From Hamadaea flava (GTDB taxonomy: Bacteria > Actinomycetota > Actinomycetes > Mycobacteriales > Micromonosporaceae): a stretch of 64,000 bases of DNA. A program made the translations under genes and the position numbers. Positions 1-8,312 of the stretch are shown here, one piece after another. A model generated the notes under the pieces. The model saw only the letters and a list, made by a program, of their open reading frames with translations, was not told the origin of the DNA and made no database searches. Location: contig NZ_JAMZDZ010000001.1 in assembly GCF_024172085.1 (NCBI RefSeq), forward strand, positions 868,001 through 932,000, in the 5' to 3' direction. Within the stretch, counting starts at the first letter, position 1. Every line of letters starts with the position of its first letter.

Positions 1-1467
1 GTGGATCCCGCGCATGAGCGAGCGGATGTGCTTGGTGAACATGAACGCGGCGAAGCCGATGAGCACGGACACGATGCCGAGGATCAGGAAGTAGCTCGGC
101 CCGCCGTCGGACAGTTTGGCGACCTGGCCGCCCACGGCGTCGCCGACCGCGGTCGACAGGAACCAGACGCCGAGCATCTGGCTGGCGTACCAGGCGGGGG
201 CGAGTTTGGTCGTCATGGACAGGCCGACCGGCGACAGCGACAGCTCACCGGCGACCTGCAGCGCGTAGACGGCGACCAGCCACAGCGGGGAGACCTTGTG
301 GGTGAGGGCCTGCTGGGCGGCGGCGGCCATGAGCATGAAGGACAGACCATTGAGGATGAGCGCGACCGCGAACTTCCACGGGGTGGAGACGCGGGTGCCG
401 AGCTTGACCCACAGCGCGCCGGCCAGCGGCGCGCCGATGATGATCAGGATCGGGTTGACCGATTGGAGCCAGGCGGCCGGGAAGGTGAAGTTGCCGATGG
501 TGCGGTTGGTGTTGTCGTCGGCGAACGTGTTGAGCACCGAGCCCGCCTGGTCGTAGATCATCCAGAAGCACGCGGCGAACACGAACAGCCACACGTACGC
601 GTGCATCCGGCTGCGTTCCACGTCGGTGAGCCGCTTGTCGAGGAAGATCCGGCTGAAATAGACGACGGCGACCGCCACCGTGAACCAGGCCAGCAGGTCG
701 ACGACGCTGCGTACGCTCAGCCAGCCCACCAGCGCCAGGAGGCCGATCACCACAGCTGCGATCACCATGCTGAGGCCGACCCAGCGCAGCGTCCGCGTAC
801 GCTCCGGGCCGACCAGCGGGTGGGTCGGCGCGACGCCGTTGTCGCGGAGCCGGCGGCCGCCGACGATGTACTGGATGACGGCGAAGGTCATGCCGACCGC
901 GGCGACGCTGAAGCCCAGGTGGTAGTTGAAGTGGTCGGCGAGCCAGCCGGTGATCAGCGGGGCGATGAACGCGCCGAGATTGATGCCCATGTAGAAGATC
1001 GAGAATCCGGCGTCGCGGCGCGGCGAGTCCTTCTCGTAGAGGTTGCCGACCATCTGGGAGATGTTCGGCTTGAGCAACCCGGTGCCGAGCACGATCAGGA
1101 TCAGGCCGGGGAAGATGCTCCAGTCGGTCGGGATCGCCATCGTGTAGTGGCCCAGCGCGATGACGATGCCGCCGTAGAGCACCGAACGCCGGGCGCCCAG
1201 CAGCCGGTCGGCGACCCAGCCGCCCGGCAGCGCCGCCAGGTACACCATGCCGACGTACACGCCGTAGAGGGCGTTGGCGTCGGCGTCGGGCATCCCGAGG
1301 CCGCCGTCGGCGACGCTGGCGGTCAGGAAGAGGACCAGGATGGCCCGCATGCCGTAGTAGCTGAACCGTTCCCACATCTCGGTGAGGAACAGCGTCGACA
1401 GGGCCCGGGGATGTCCGAAGAACGATCGGTCCAGGTCCTCCGCCGGGACCGGCTCAGTGATCGACAT
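1..1467 (-). CDS. POT/PTR family proton-dependent oligopeptide transporter, C-terminus cut by window edge
   Basis: Predicted inner-membrane symporter that imports di- and tripeptides with protons (POT/PTR2 branch of the major facilitator superfamily). The reverse strand reads MSITEPVPAEDLDRSFFGHP and then the POT hallmark ExxERFxYYG (EMWERFSYYGMRA, about residues 31-43). About a dozen hydrophobic segments follow, ending KHIRSLMRGIH at the window edge, so the last residues and the stop lie outside. 489 codons are visible, close to the usual length of about 500. The ATG at 1467 is preceded by a GGAGG Shine-Dalgarno six bases upstream. It is divergent from rbpA, with 194 bp between the two starts. 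The exact substrate cannot be read from sequence. Confidence 0.9.
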   Translation of the reverse strand, partial: MSITEPVPAEDLDRSFFGHPRALSTLFLTEMWERFSYYGMRAILVLFLTASVADGGLGMPDADANALYGVYVGMVYLAALPGGWVADRLLGARRSVLYGGIVIALGHYTMAIPTDWSIFPGLILIVLGTGLLKPNISQMVGNLYEKDSPRRDAGFSIFYMGINLGAFIAPLITGWLADHFNYHLGFSVAAVGMTFAVIQYIVGGRRLRDNGVAPTHPLVGPERTRTLRWVGLSMVIAAVVIGLLALVGWLSVRSVVDLLAWFTVAVAVVYFSRIFLDKRLTDVERSRMHAYVWLFVFAACFWMIYDQAGSVLNTFADDNTNRTIGNFTFPAAWLQSVNPILIIIGAPLAGALWVKLGTRVSTPWKFAVALILNGLSFMLMAAAAQQALTHKVSPLWLVAVYALQVAGELSLSPVGLSMTTKLAPAWYASQMLGVWFLSTAVGDAVGGQVAKLSDGGPSYFLILGIVSVLIGFAAFMFTKHIRSLMRGIH

Positions 1468-1571
1468 CCCAGACCTCCGAATTCACGATCAAATAGCCCT
1501 AAAATGGACCATAACGGATCTCCAGGGCCGGGTCAGGGCAGTCACCTAATTCCCGGGGCAGGTACCCTTGT

Positions 1572-1599
1572 GGGAATCTCTGACGCACTCGCGGTCGTT
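1572..1599 (+). promoter_or_regulatory. SigR-type promoter for rbpA
   Basis: GGGAAT at 1572-1577 is followed by exactly 18 bases and CGTT at 1596-1599, which matches the actinobacterial SigR/SigH consensus GGAAT-N18-GTT. It lies 63 bp upstream of the rbpA start. In Streptomyces coelicolor rbpA is a known SigR target, so both sequence and context fit. The rest of the 1468-1661 intergenic must also hold the promoter of the leftward transporter, which I could not place. Confidence 0.75.
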
Positions 1600-1661
1600 G
1601 CACCGTGTGATCAGGGACTGAGCAGGACCTTGCACTAACTTTCTCGAGGGGTGAGCCGAAT

Positions 1662-2000
1662 ATGGGCGAGCGCATGCTGCGCGGGAGCCGACTGGGCGCC
1701 GTCAGCTACGAGTCGGACCGCAACACCGAACTGGCTCCGCGTCAGACCCGTGAGTACTTGTGTGCCAACGGCCACCAGTTCGAGGTGCCGTTCGCCGTCG
1801 ACGCCGAGGTGCCCATCACCTGGGAGTGCAAGTTCGACGGCACGGTGGCCCGCCTGGTCGACGGCTCCGAGCCGGAGCAGAAGAAGGTCAAGCCGCCGCG
1901 TACACACTGGGACATGCTGCTGGAACGCCGGTCGCTGGAGGAGCTCGAGGAGATCCTCAACGAGCGGCTCGACGAGGTCAGGACCCGCCGGGGTCGCTGA
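1662..2000 (+). CDS. rbpA: RNA polymerase-binding protein RbpA
   Basis: Actinobacterial transcription factor that binds RNA polymerase and group 1/2 sigma factors and stabilises open complexes. The 112-aa length and conserved blocks match the family: N-terminal LRGSRLGAVSYESDR, central EYLCANGHQFEVPF...WECKFDGT, and the C-terminal sigma-interacting region KKVKPPRTHWDMLLERRS. The Streptomyces protein has Cys, His, Cys, Cys at the zinc knuckle. Here Cys33, His37 and Cys55 remain, but the fourth position (CKVC in Streptomyces) is Asp (CKFD), so zinc binding may be weakened or lost, as in mycobacterial RbpA. GAGGGG at 1646-1651 is a distant Shine-Dalgarno for the ATG at 1662; ATG 1674 is a less likely start. 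A strong terminator follows at once. Confidence 0.95.
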   Translation: MGERMLRGSRLGAVSYESDRNTELAPRQTREYLCANGHQFEVPFAVDAEVPITWECKFDGTVARLVDGSEPEQKKVKPPRTHWDMLLERRSLEELEEILNERLDEVRTRRGR

Positions 2001-2012
2001 TCACACGTCGTC

Positions 2013-2044
2013 ACGGCTCGTCAGGTTCGCCTGGCGAGCCGTTT
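2013..2044 (+). terminator. Rho-independent terminator of rbpA
   Basis: Stem ACGGCTCG / CGAGCCGT with inner CAGG-ttcg-CCTG and one mismatch, followed by TTT. It starts 13 bp after the rbpA stop and lies in the convergent gap between rbpA and the next leftward gene. A second short hairpin (GGGCCG-ctaga-CGGCCC, 2119-2135) may serve the leftward gene, with weaker support. Confidence 0.75.
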
Positions 2045-2157
2045 CCGTGCTCGCCGCGGTTCAGTTCATGTCCCGGCGCCGCGGTGGTGCGGCCCGTCGC
2101 TCCCGCCGGGCACCGGTCGGGCCGCTAGACGGCCCTCCCTGCCGGCTCCGCGTCAGC

Positions 2158-2499
2158 TCAGCCGGCCACGACTCGCGCCAGCTCGGCCGACAGCCGGTCC
2201 AGGTGATGGTCGACCTGCTCGCGGTCGTAGCCGCGCAGCACGACGAGCCCGTTGGCGCGGAACTCGGCGATCGACTGCGCCGCCTTCGCAGCGGCGGCGG
2301 GGTCTTGATAACCCAGTGCGTTCTCGGCCGCCCGGATCTCCTTCTCGACCTGTTCGCGGTCGTAGCCGCGCAGGACGATGGTGAACGGCGTCTCCGCCGG
2401 GGTGGTCTCGACGGCGAGCGTCTGCTCGCTGCGCCTCGGCAGTGTCATGACCACGATGAAGACTGCGGCTATCGCGGCGGCGATCAGGAACGGCAGCAC
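2158..2499 (-). CDS. Small membrane protein with two DivIVA-like motifs
   Basis: 113 aa. Residues 2-20 form one hydrophobic anchor, followed by a basic PRR and then a cytoplasmic part. That part contains the string RGYDREQV twice (about residues 44-51 and 93-100), each followed by a short helical stretch. This is the DivIVA-domain motif found in many small actinobacterial proteins, so a role near the cell pole or septum is possible, but the function is unknown. Start GTG 2499 is preceded by GAGAGGGG. It follows fxsA on the same strand with a 42-bp gap. Confidence 0.8.
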   Translation of the reverse strand: MLPFLIAAAIAAVFIVVMTLPRRSEQTLAVETTPAETPFTIVLRGYDREQVEKEIRAAENALGYQDPAAAAKAAQSIAEFRANGLVVLRGYDREQVDHHLDRLSAELARVVAG

Positions 2500-2541
2500 T
2501 TCGGACCCCTCTCCCCAACGAGTGGGGTCAGGGTAGCCGGG

Positions 2542-3027
2542 TCAGTCGACGATCTCGCCTTCGATGACCTCGTCGGTCTCCTTGGGCTGGGCGGCCTTCG
2601 GCGTACGCTGCACGCGCACCTGACGCGGCCCGAACAGGTCGCCTGCGACGTTGGACGGGACGCGCTTCTCGGTGATGCGCTGGCCTCGCCGGGCGGCGAG
2701 CTTGCGGATCGGCGGGATCAGCAGCAGCGCCCCGATCACTCCGGTGAAGAAGCCCGGCACGAACAGCAGCAGGGCGCCGATCGCTCCGGCGATGCCGTCG
2801 GCGGCCTGGGGACCGACCGGGCTGTTGCTGCGAGCGGCGTCGCGTACTCGACGCCAGCCGCGCCGGCCTTCCCGGCCGAGCGCGAACACGCCGGCCGCGC
2901 TCATCAGCAGCAGGACGAACAGCGCCCACCCGAAGCCGATGAGCTGGGCCACGCCCACGAAAACGGCGATCTCGACGATCGCCAGGACCAGCACCGCCAG
3001 CGGGACGAAACGCCACCGAGACCGCAC
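2542..3027 (-). CDS. fxsA: FxsA family membrane protein
   Basis: 161 aa. It matches the FxsA family, named for the E. coli protein that eases phage T7 exclusion by F when overproduced; its normal role is unclear. Hydrophobic segments lie near residues 8-28 and 28-48. The family signature region with the pair FVPGFFTGVIGALLLIPPIR sits near residues 80-100, and a charged cytoplasmic tail ends EVIEGEIVD. The open frame extends to 3132, but GTG 3027 is preferred because GGAGG lies five bases upstream and the family begins with this membrane segment. It is downstream of lnt by 43 bp, probably co-transcribed. Confidence 0.85.
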   Translation of the reverse strand: MRSRWRFVPLAVLVLAIVEIAVFVGVAQLIGFGWALFVLLLMSAAGVFALGREGRRGWRRVRDAARSNSPVGPQAADGIAGAIGALLLFVPGFFTGVIGALLLIPPIRKLAARRGQRITEKRVPSNVAGDLFGPRQVRVQRTPKAAQPKETDEVIEGEIVD

Positions 3028-3070
3028 TGCCACCTCCAGACCCACGCCGGCGCCTACCGGCGCTTCAAGC

Positions 3071-4891
3071 CTACCCGCGCGAGCGGCGACGCAGCACGAC
3101 AGCACCGGCCAGGACAGCGATCGCCGCCACACTCAGCACCAGCTCCGGCCAGTACGCCAGCCGCGTGGCCAGGGTCGTCCCGGTGCCCTCGTGGAGCTGC
3201 CGGACCTGGACGTCCCGGGTGAAGAAGCCGGTGGCCTGGTGCACCTCGCCGGAGGCGTCGACGAACCCGGAGATGCCGACCGTCGACGACATCAACGACT
3301 CCCGGCCGTGCTCCACCGCGCGCAGCCGCACCATGGCCAGCTGCTGCCGGGCCTCGTCGACGTTGAACGTGGCGTTGTTCGTCTGCACCACGAGCAGGCC
3401 CGCGCCGTCGGTCACGGTGTCCCGCACCAGCCCGTCGTACGCGATCTCGAAGCAGATGACGTCGCCGATGGTGGCCGGTCCCATGGTGAGCACGCCGGAG
3501 GTGTCGCCGGGCTGGAAGTCCGACCGGAGCAGACCAGCCTTGTCGGTGACGATCTTCGCGATCGGTTCGATCCACCGCCGCAGCGGCATGTACTCCGCGA
3601 ACGGCACCGGATGCTGCTTGGTGTACCGGGCGGTGACGCCCTGGCCCGCCTCCCAGACCAGGCCCACGTTGTAGACCTGGCCCTCCTGCTGGCCGCTGAG
3701 CACCGACCCCACCAGGATCGGTACGCCGATCGCCCGGGCGGCCCGGTCGATGGCGTCGGCGGCGTCCGCGTTGCGCAGCGGATCGATGTCGGAGGAGTTC
3801 TCCGGCCAGATCACCAGATCCGGCTTGGGCCGCTTACCCGACGCGACGTCGGCGGCCAGCTCTTCGGTCGCCGAGACGTGGTTGTCGAGCACGGCCCGGC
3901 GCTGGGCGTTGAAGTCCAGCCCCATGCGGGGCACGTTGCCCTGGACGATCGCGACCGTCACGGTCGGGCCGTCCGGGGTGGACAACGGGACGGCGTACCC
4001 GACGACCGTCAGCGCCGCCGCACCGACCACCGCCAGGACCGCAACCCACCTACGCCCGCTCGCCAGCGCCGCCTGCGCCGGGTTGGGCGCTGGATCAGGG
4101 TTCTGGGTCGAATCTTGGTCGAAGATTCGACCGTCATCCCTGATCCAGCCCAAGCCGAGCGGGTCGGCCGAGACGTCCGCCGTGGTCTGGCGTTTCGGCG
4201 TGGTCTGGGGCGGAGCGAGCCGGCGGGGGAACGCGCGGGCCAGGGCGAGCAGGAGCAGGCCGCCGGTGACGGCGACGACGAAGGTGACCAGCGGCGCCCC
4301 GCCGAGTGCGGCGAGGCGCAGCGTGGGCGCGTCGGCCTGGCTGAACGCGAGGCGGCCCCACGGGAAGCCGCCGAAGGGCGTACGGCCGCGCAGGGCTTCC
4401 TGGCCGACCCAGAGCACTCCGACGACCAGCGGCCAGCTCCACCGCCAGCGGTCCACGACCGGGCTCACCACGGCCAGGGCCAGCCCCTGCAGGGCGAAGT
4501 ACGCCGCCTGCAGGCCGACCAGCAGCAGCCATGGCCACGGGCCGACGTGCGTGCTGGTCCACGACAGCAGGGGCGCGAAGAACACGACACCGGTGATGAA
4601 GCCGAACAAAGCCCCCGTACGCGGTCGCCGCCGGTGCACGGCGAGCGCCGACGCCGCGACGCCGAACGGGGCGAGCCACCACAAGCTGTACGACGGGAAC
4701 GACAGCAGCAGCGCCGCCCCGGCGAACACCGACAGCAGCAGTCCGGCCCAGTACGGCACCGGCTTGCCGGCGGGCGTGGGCTCGGGCGCGGCCACCTCGG
4801 TCGGCGGGGCGTCAGGCGGGGCAACGGCTGCGGTCACGGCGAAAACCCTACCGCGACGGCCAGTCGGCCTTGTCACGAAAGCCCACCGCAT
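3071..4891 (-). CDS. lnt: Apolipoprotein N-acyltransferase
   Basis: Membrane enzyme that N-acylates the lipobox cysteine of diacylated prolipoproteins, the last step of lipoprotein maturation. 606 aa, longer than the usual 510-550. The N-terminal half has about six transmembrane segments. The C-terminal half is a nitrilase-like domain with all three catalytic residues visible: Glu in WPENSS, Lys in YTKQHPVPF and Cys in VICFEIAYD. A final membrane segment precedes RRRSRG. ATG 4891 has GGAGGAGGGGG upstream. A long palindrome (4090-4148) lies within the frame and encodes the linker WIRDDGRIFDQDSTQNPDP between the membrane and nitrilase parts. This explains part of the extra length. It follows an ABC ATPase gene by 38 bp. 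Confidence 0.93.
   Translation of the reverse strand: MRWAFVTRPTGRRGRVFAVTAAVAPPDAPPTEVAAPEPTPAGKPVPYWAGLLLSVFAGAALLLSFPSYSLWWLAPFGVAASALAVHRRRPRTGALFGFITGVVFFAPLLSWTSTHVGPWPWLLLVGLQAAYFALQGLALAVVSPVVDRWRWSWPLVVGVLWVGQEALRGRTPFGGFPWGRLAFSQADAPTLRLAALGGAPLVTFVVAVTGGLLLLALARAFPRRLAPPQTTPKRQTTADVSADPLGLGWIRDDGRIFDQDSTQNPDPAPNPAQAALASGRRWVAVLAVVGAAALTVVGYAVPLSTPDGPTVTVAIVQGNVPRMGLDFNAQRRAVLDNHVSATEELAADVASGKRPKPDLVIWPENSSDIDPLRNADAADAIDRAARAIGVPILVGSVLSGQQEGQVYNVGLVWEAGQGVTARYTKQHPVPFAEYMPLRRWIEPIAKIVTDKAGLLRSDFQPGDTSGVLTMGPATIGDVICFEIAYDGLVRDTVTDGAGLLVVQTNNATFNVDEARQQLAMVRLRAVEHGRESLMSSTVGISGFVDASGEVHQATGFFTRDVQVRQLHEGTGTTLATRLAYWPELVLSVAAIAVLAGAVVLRRRSRG
4090..4148. repeat. Palindromic element family A, copy 1 (inside lnt)
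   Basis: Two nested perfect stems: the outer arm CTGGATCAGGG (4090-4100) pairs with CCCTGATCCAG (4138-4148). The inner arm GGTCGAATCTT (4106-4116) pairs with AAGATTCGACC (4122-4132) around a 5-nt loop. It shares TGGGTCGAATCTTGG with the copies at 38799-38853 and 50211-50267. The reading frame of lnt stays open through it. Confidence 0.85.
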
Positions 4892-4929
4892 CAGCCCCCT
4901 CCTCCGCCCGCAGGCCAGACCCGGCCTGA

Positions 4930-5769
4930 CTAACCGGCCGCGGGCTTCTCCGCCTCCAGCATGACCGCCCCGTCGACGTCGTCGACCGAGAACAGGGTGC
5001 CCGGCGGGTAGCTGGCCAGCATCGCCGGTGGGAGCTGCACGGTGCCGTCCCCGGCGACGACCGCGAACTCCCGTCCGCCACGGCCCTCCGCGCCCACGCG
5101 GCCGTCCCGGATCGTCACGACCCGCCCGAACGCCTCACCGACGGCCATGTCGTGAGTGACCGCGACGATGGTCGTGCCGCGCTCGGCGTTGACCCGGTCC
5201 AGCGCCGACAGCACCTCGTCCCGGGCGACCGGGTCCAGCCGGCTGGTCGGCTCGTCGACCAGCAGCAGCCCCGGTGACGCGGCCAGGCCGACCGCCAGCG
5301 CCGCCCGCTGCTGCGCGCCCGGCGACAGCTGGTCGATCCGGCGGTCGCCGTACCCGAGCAGGCCGACCAGCGCCGCGACCGACTCGGCCGGTTCGACGTC
5401 AGCCGGGCGTACCTTGCGCACACGGCGCTGGGCGAGCCAGATGTTGTCCTCCAGGGTCGCGTACGGCAGCAGGTTGCGGGTCGCGCCCTGCAGCACCACC
5501 CCCAGATCCGTGCCGCGCAGCCGGGCCAGCTCGCCGTCGGTCAGCTTGCCGATGTCGGTCTGTCCCAGGTGGACCCGTCCGGCGCTGGGCCGCATAAGCC
5601 CGGCCAGCAGCGCGATCAGCGTCGACTTGCCCGAGCCGCTCGGCCCGACCAGGGCGACCTTCTCCCCCGGCGCGATCTCCAGATCCACCCCGGCGAGGGC
5701 GACCACGTCGCCGCCCTCGGCCCGGTAGATCTGCACCACGCGCCGGCAGATCACGGCCAGTCCGTTCAC
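4930..5769 (-). CDS. ABC transporter ATP-binding protein (MacB/LolD-like) for FtsX permeases
   Basis: 279 aa. Nucleotide-binding subunit of an ABC system of the MacB/LolD/FtsE type. Visible motifs are Walker A GPSGSGKST (about residue 40), Q-loop VLQGATRN, Walker B LLLVDEPTS and switch-region His in VTHD. The signature motif reads LSPGAQQR instead of LSGGQxQR, so the glycines at the composite site are partly replaced. The last 60 residues are an extra C-terminal domain rich in beta strands. GTG 5769 overlaps the stop of the upstream permease by 4 nt, which argues for translational coupling and a shared complex. lnt follows 38 bp downstream. Confidence 0.9.
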   Translation of the reverse strand: MNGLAVICRRVVQIYRAEGGDVVALAGVDLEIAPGEKVALVGPSGSGKSTLIALLAGLMRPSAGRVHLGQTDIGKLTDGELARLRGTDLGVVLQGATRNLLPYATLEDNIWLAQRRVRKVRPADVEPAESVAALVGLLGYGDRRIDQLSPGAQQRAALAVGLAASPGLLLVDEPTSRLDPVARDEVLSALDRVNAERGTTIVAVTHDMAVGEAFGRVVTIRDGRVGAEGRGGREFAVVAGDGTVQLPPAMLASYPPGTLFSVDDVDGAVMLEAEKPAAG

Positions 5770-8312
5770 CGGGTCTCCCCTTCCACCGCCCGCCGCAGCA
5801 CGGTGGCCACGACGAGGCTCGTCAGCAACAGAATCACGACCTGGCCGAGCAGGGCCGCCGCGAGCAGGCCCGGCCGGACCGGCAGCAGCGGCGTGGCCGG
5901 CGCCCAGCCGCCGTCGGCCACCATCGGCACCACCGCCCGCGCCGTACGCCAGGCCAAGGCCGCCACGAGAGTGCCGATCAGCGCCGCGACCGCAACGAGG
6001 ACGGCGTACCCGCCGGCGACCTGGCGTGGCACCGACCGCGACCGCATGCCCTGGATGCGCAACGCCCGCATGACCCGGCCGATCTCGTCGTGCTCGGCCG
6101 CGCCGACCACCAGGACGCCGGTCACCCCGAGCACCACCGCCGCCAGACAGGCCACCAGGTAGAAGCGCAACGCCAGCGCCGGCCCGGACCGTTCGAGCCG
6201 CTCGGCCGCCCGCTCGGCGGTCATCGTCGCGACCGGCGTCAGCCCCTGCACCCGCAACCCCGACCGGATCAGCTCCGGAGTGTCCTCGGCGAGCCACACC
6301 TGCGCTTGGCGTACCGGGGTCGCGGCGGGCAGCCCGGCCAGGTCGACCAGACCGCCGGCGGTCCCGAGCCGGGGCAGCACGGCGACCTCGGCCACCTCGG
6401 TCACCGACACCGAATCGGCACCGGCGGCGACCCGGTCGGGCGGGGATTGGGTGGCGATCATCGGCAACGGCCCGGATCCGGTCGCGCGCAGCGAACCGCA
6501 CGCCTGCTCCTGCGGCACCGCCGCGTCGGCGCTCCAGTACCCGATGCCGCAGAACCGCTCGGCGTCGACCGCCAGCACCCGGAACCGCTTGTCCGGCAGC
6601 ATCGCCGCCGCCATCGCGTACCGGCCGGACGGGTCGGCGTCGCGGACGGCGGCGCGCAGGTCCCCGGCGGTCGTGGTCGGCAGGCTCCACACCTCGGCCG
6701 CGCCGACGTCGAGCCGGGCGCGTTCGGCCCGCGCCCACGCGCCGGCGGTGGTGGCCGCGACGGCGAACCCGCCAGTGCCGAACAGCACCACCAGCAGCGC
6801 CAGCAGCCGCGAATGGGTCGGCCGGCGGGCGATCACGAACGCCGCCATGGCCCGGTTGACGCGGCCGCGCCGCAGCCCCCACCTGCCCAGCCGTTCGGCG
6901 AGCGGACCGGTCAGGCGACGGGCCACCAGCCCGGCGGCGACCGCCGTCAGCAGTGGCGCCAGCAGGGCCAGGCCGCCCGGCTGGTCCTCGGCGGTGATCT
7001 GATAGCCGGCCGCGACCGCCGCCAGCACCGCGCACACCTCAGCGAGTCCGATCAGGACGGTGTGGGCGCGAGCGGGCGTACCCCGCAACTGTGCCGCGAT
7101 GGGTCCCCGGCCGGCCTGTGCCACGGCTATTCCGGCGAGCGCGGCCACCGTGACGATCGCCGCCGCCACCGTCGCCACGACCCCCCAGGTCAGCTCCGGA
7201 CCGTCGCCGCCGGGCAACGTCCACGCCCCCAGGACGCGTACGCCGAGCCACCCGGCGGCCAGCCCGATCGGGGCCGCCGCCAGGGCCGGGAGCAGTGTCT
7301 CCGCCGCCGACAGCCACCACCGGGTGAACCCCGGTACGCCCCGCAGCCCCGCGAGTCCGCTCTCGGTACGCCGCCGCACCGTGCTGGAGCTGACCGCCAG
7401 GTACAGCACGACCATGGTCAGCAGCAGCAGCGGAACCGCCGCGACCTGCACCGACCGGTCGAGTCCGGCGCGTTGGGCGGCGATGCGGTCCAGCAGGTCC
7501 GGCAGCGCGGTGCTGACGTCGTAGCCGTTCTCCTCGGCCAGCGTCTCCTCTTCGGCGGCCAGCGACCGCAGCCCGGCGTCGTCGGTGAAGTCCACGCCGT
7601 CGGCGATCAGGTCGGTGGTCTGGAACGCGGTTCCGAACGGGGTCGCGGCGACGGTTTCCAGCGTCGCGAACACGGCGGGCACTTCCTGCTCCGGTTCCTC
7701 GTCCGGCTGCGGCACACCGGTGAACGACCGCCCCGCCCCGTACGCGCCGGTCAGGTCGCCGATGGCGTACACGCCGACGACGGTGAGCCGGATCGGATCG
7801 CCGTCGGCCCGGAAGCCACCCTGCGATAGGGTTCCGGCGACGAAGCCGGTGTCCGTGCCCGGCCGCAGCCCGGCCGACTGCGGAACGATCGCCTCCCCGG
7901 CTCCGGCGACGCACCGGCCGGACACCATGCGGACATGGGCGCACACCCCCGACCGGTACGCCAGCCACACCGACGTGCCGAGCGACGTCTCCGTCGCGCC
8001 GAGCTGCCCGCCGACGAGCAACCCGCCGACCGTGGTGAACCCGGGCTGGTAGGGCAGTTGCGGGGCGAGTTTCTCGGCCGGGAGTGGGGCCGGGCGGCCC
8101 GGGAATCCGCCCGGCGTCAGCAGGACCGTCCGGGCGATCGACAACTCCTGCGGCGCGGCGTCGGCGACCTGCGCCGCCGTCACCGCCCGCGCCGCCGCGC
8201 CGGTGTACAACGGCACGGCCGCGGCCGCCGCCGACGCGATCACCGACAGGGCCAGCACCAGCAAGGCGGTGCCCCGCCGCCGGCGCAGCATCACCCGGAC
8301 GATCCGGATCAT
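5766..8312 (-). CDS. FtsX-like ABC transporter permease (second permease of the cluster)
   Basis: 848 aa. It begins MIRIVRVMLRRRRGTALLVL with a first transmembrane helix near residues 14-36. A large extracytoplasmic domain follows, then a block of membrane helices from about residue 295 to 520. A second soluble domain comes next, and three final helices near residues 720-840. This is the duplicated FtsX-type arrangement of large actinobacterial permeases. Such systems are often mechanotransmitters or act on lipids or envelope components rather than importing sugars; the substrate is unknown. It is joined by 4-nt overlaps to the 1078-aa permease upstream (ATGA) and the ATPase downstream (GTGA), so the three form one operon. 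Confidence 0.87.
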   Translation of the reverse strand: MIRIVRVMLRRRRGTALLVLALSVIASAAAAAVPLYTGAAARAVTAAQVADAAPQELSIARTVLLTPGGFPGRPAPLPAEKLAPQLPYQPGFTTVGGLLVGGQLGATETSLGTSVWLAYRSGVCAHVRMVSGRCVAGAGEAIVPQSAGLRPGTDTGFVAGTLSQGGFRADGDPIRLTVVGVYAIGDLTGAYGAGRSFTGVPQPDEEPEQEVPAVFATLETVAATPFGTAFQTTDLIADGVDFTDDAGLRSLAAEEETLAEENGYDVSTALPDLLDRIAAQRAGLDRSVQVAAVPLLLLTMVVLYLAVSSSTVRRRTESGLAGLRGVPGFTRWWLSAAETLLPALAAAPIGLAAGWLGVRVLGAWTLPGGDGPELTWGVVATVAAAIVTVAALAGIAVAQAGRGPIAAQLRGTPARAHTVLIGLAEVCAVLAAVAAGYQITAEDQPGGLALLAPLLTAVAAGLVARRLTGPLAERLGRWGLRRGRVNRAMAAFVIARRPTHSRLLALLVVLFGTGGFAVAATTAGAWARAERARLDVGAAEVWSLPTTTAGDLRAAVRDADPSGRYAMAAAMLPDKRFRVLAVDAERFCGIGYWSADAAVPQEQACGSLRATGSGPLPMIATQSPPDRVAAGADSVSVTEVAEVAVLPRLGTAGGLVDLAGLPAATPVRQAQVWLAEDTPELIRSGLRVQGLTPVATMTAERAAERLERSGPALALRFYLVACLAAVVLGVTGVLVVGAAEHDEIGRVMRALRIQGMRSRSVPRQVAGGYAVLVAVAALIGTLVAALAWRTARAVVPMVADGGWAPATPLLPVRPGLLAAALLGQVVILLLTSLVVATVLRRAVEGETR

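Noticed and set aside
1-1638. Long plus-strand open frame opposite the peptide transporter gene
   Set aside because: The reverse strand encodes an intact POT transporter with its signature motif; the plus frame is Asp/Glu/Arg-rich antisense typical of high-GC DNA.
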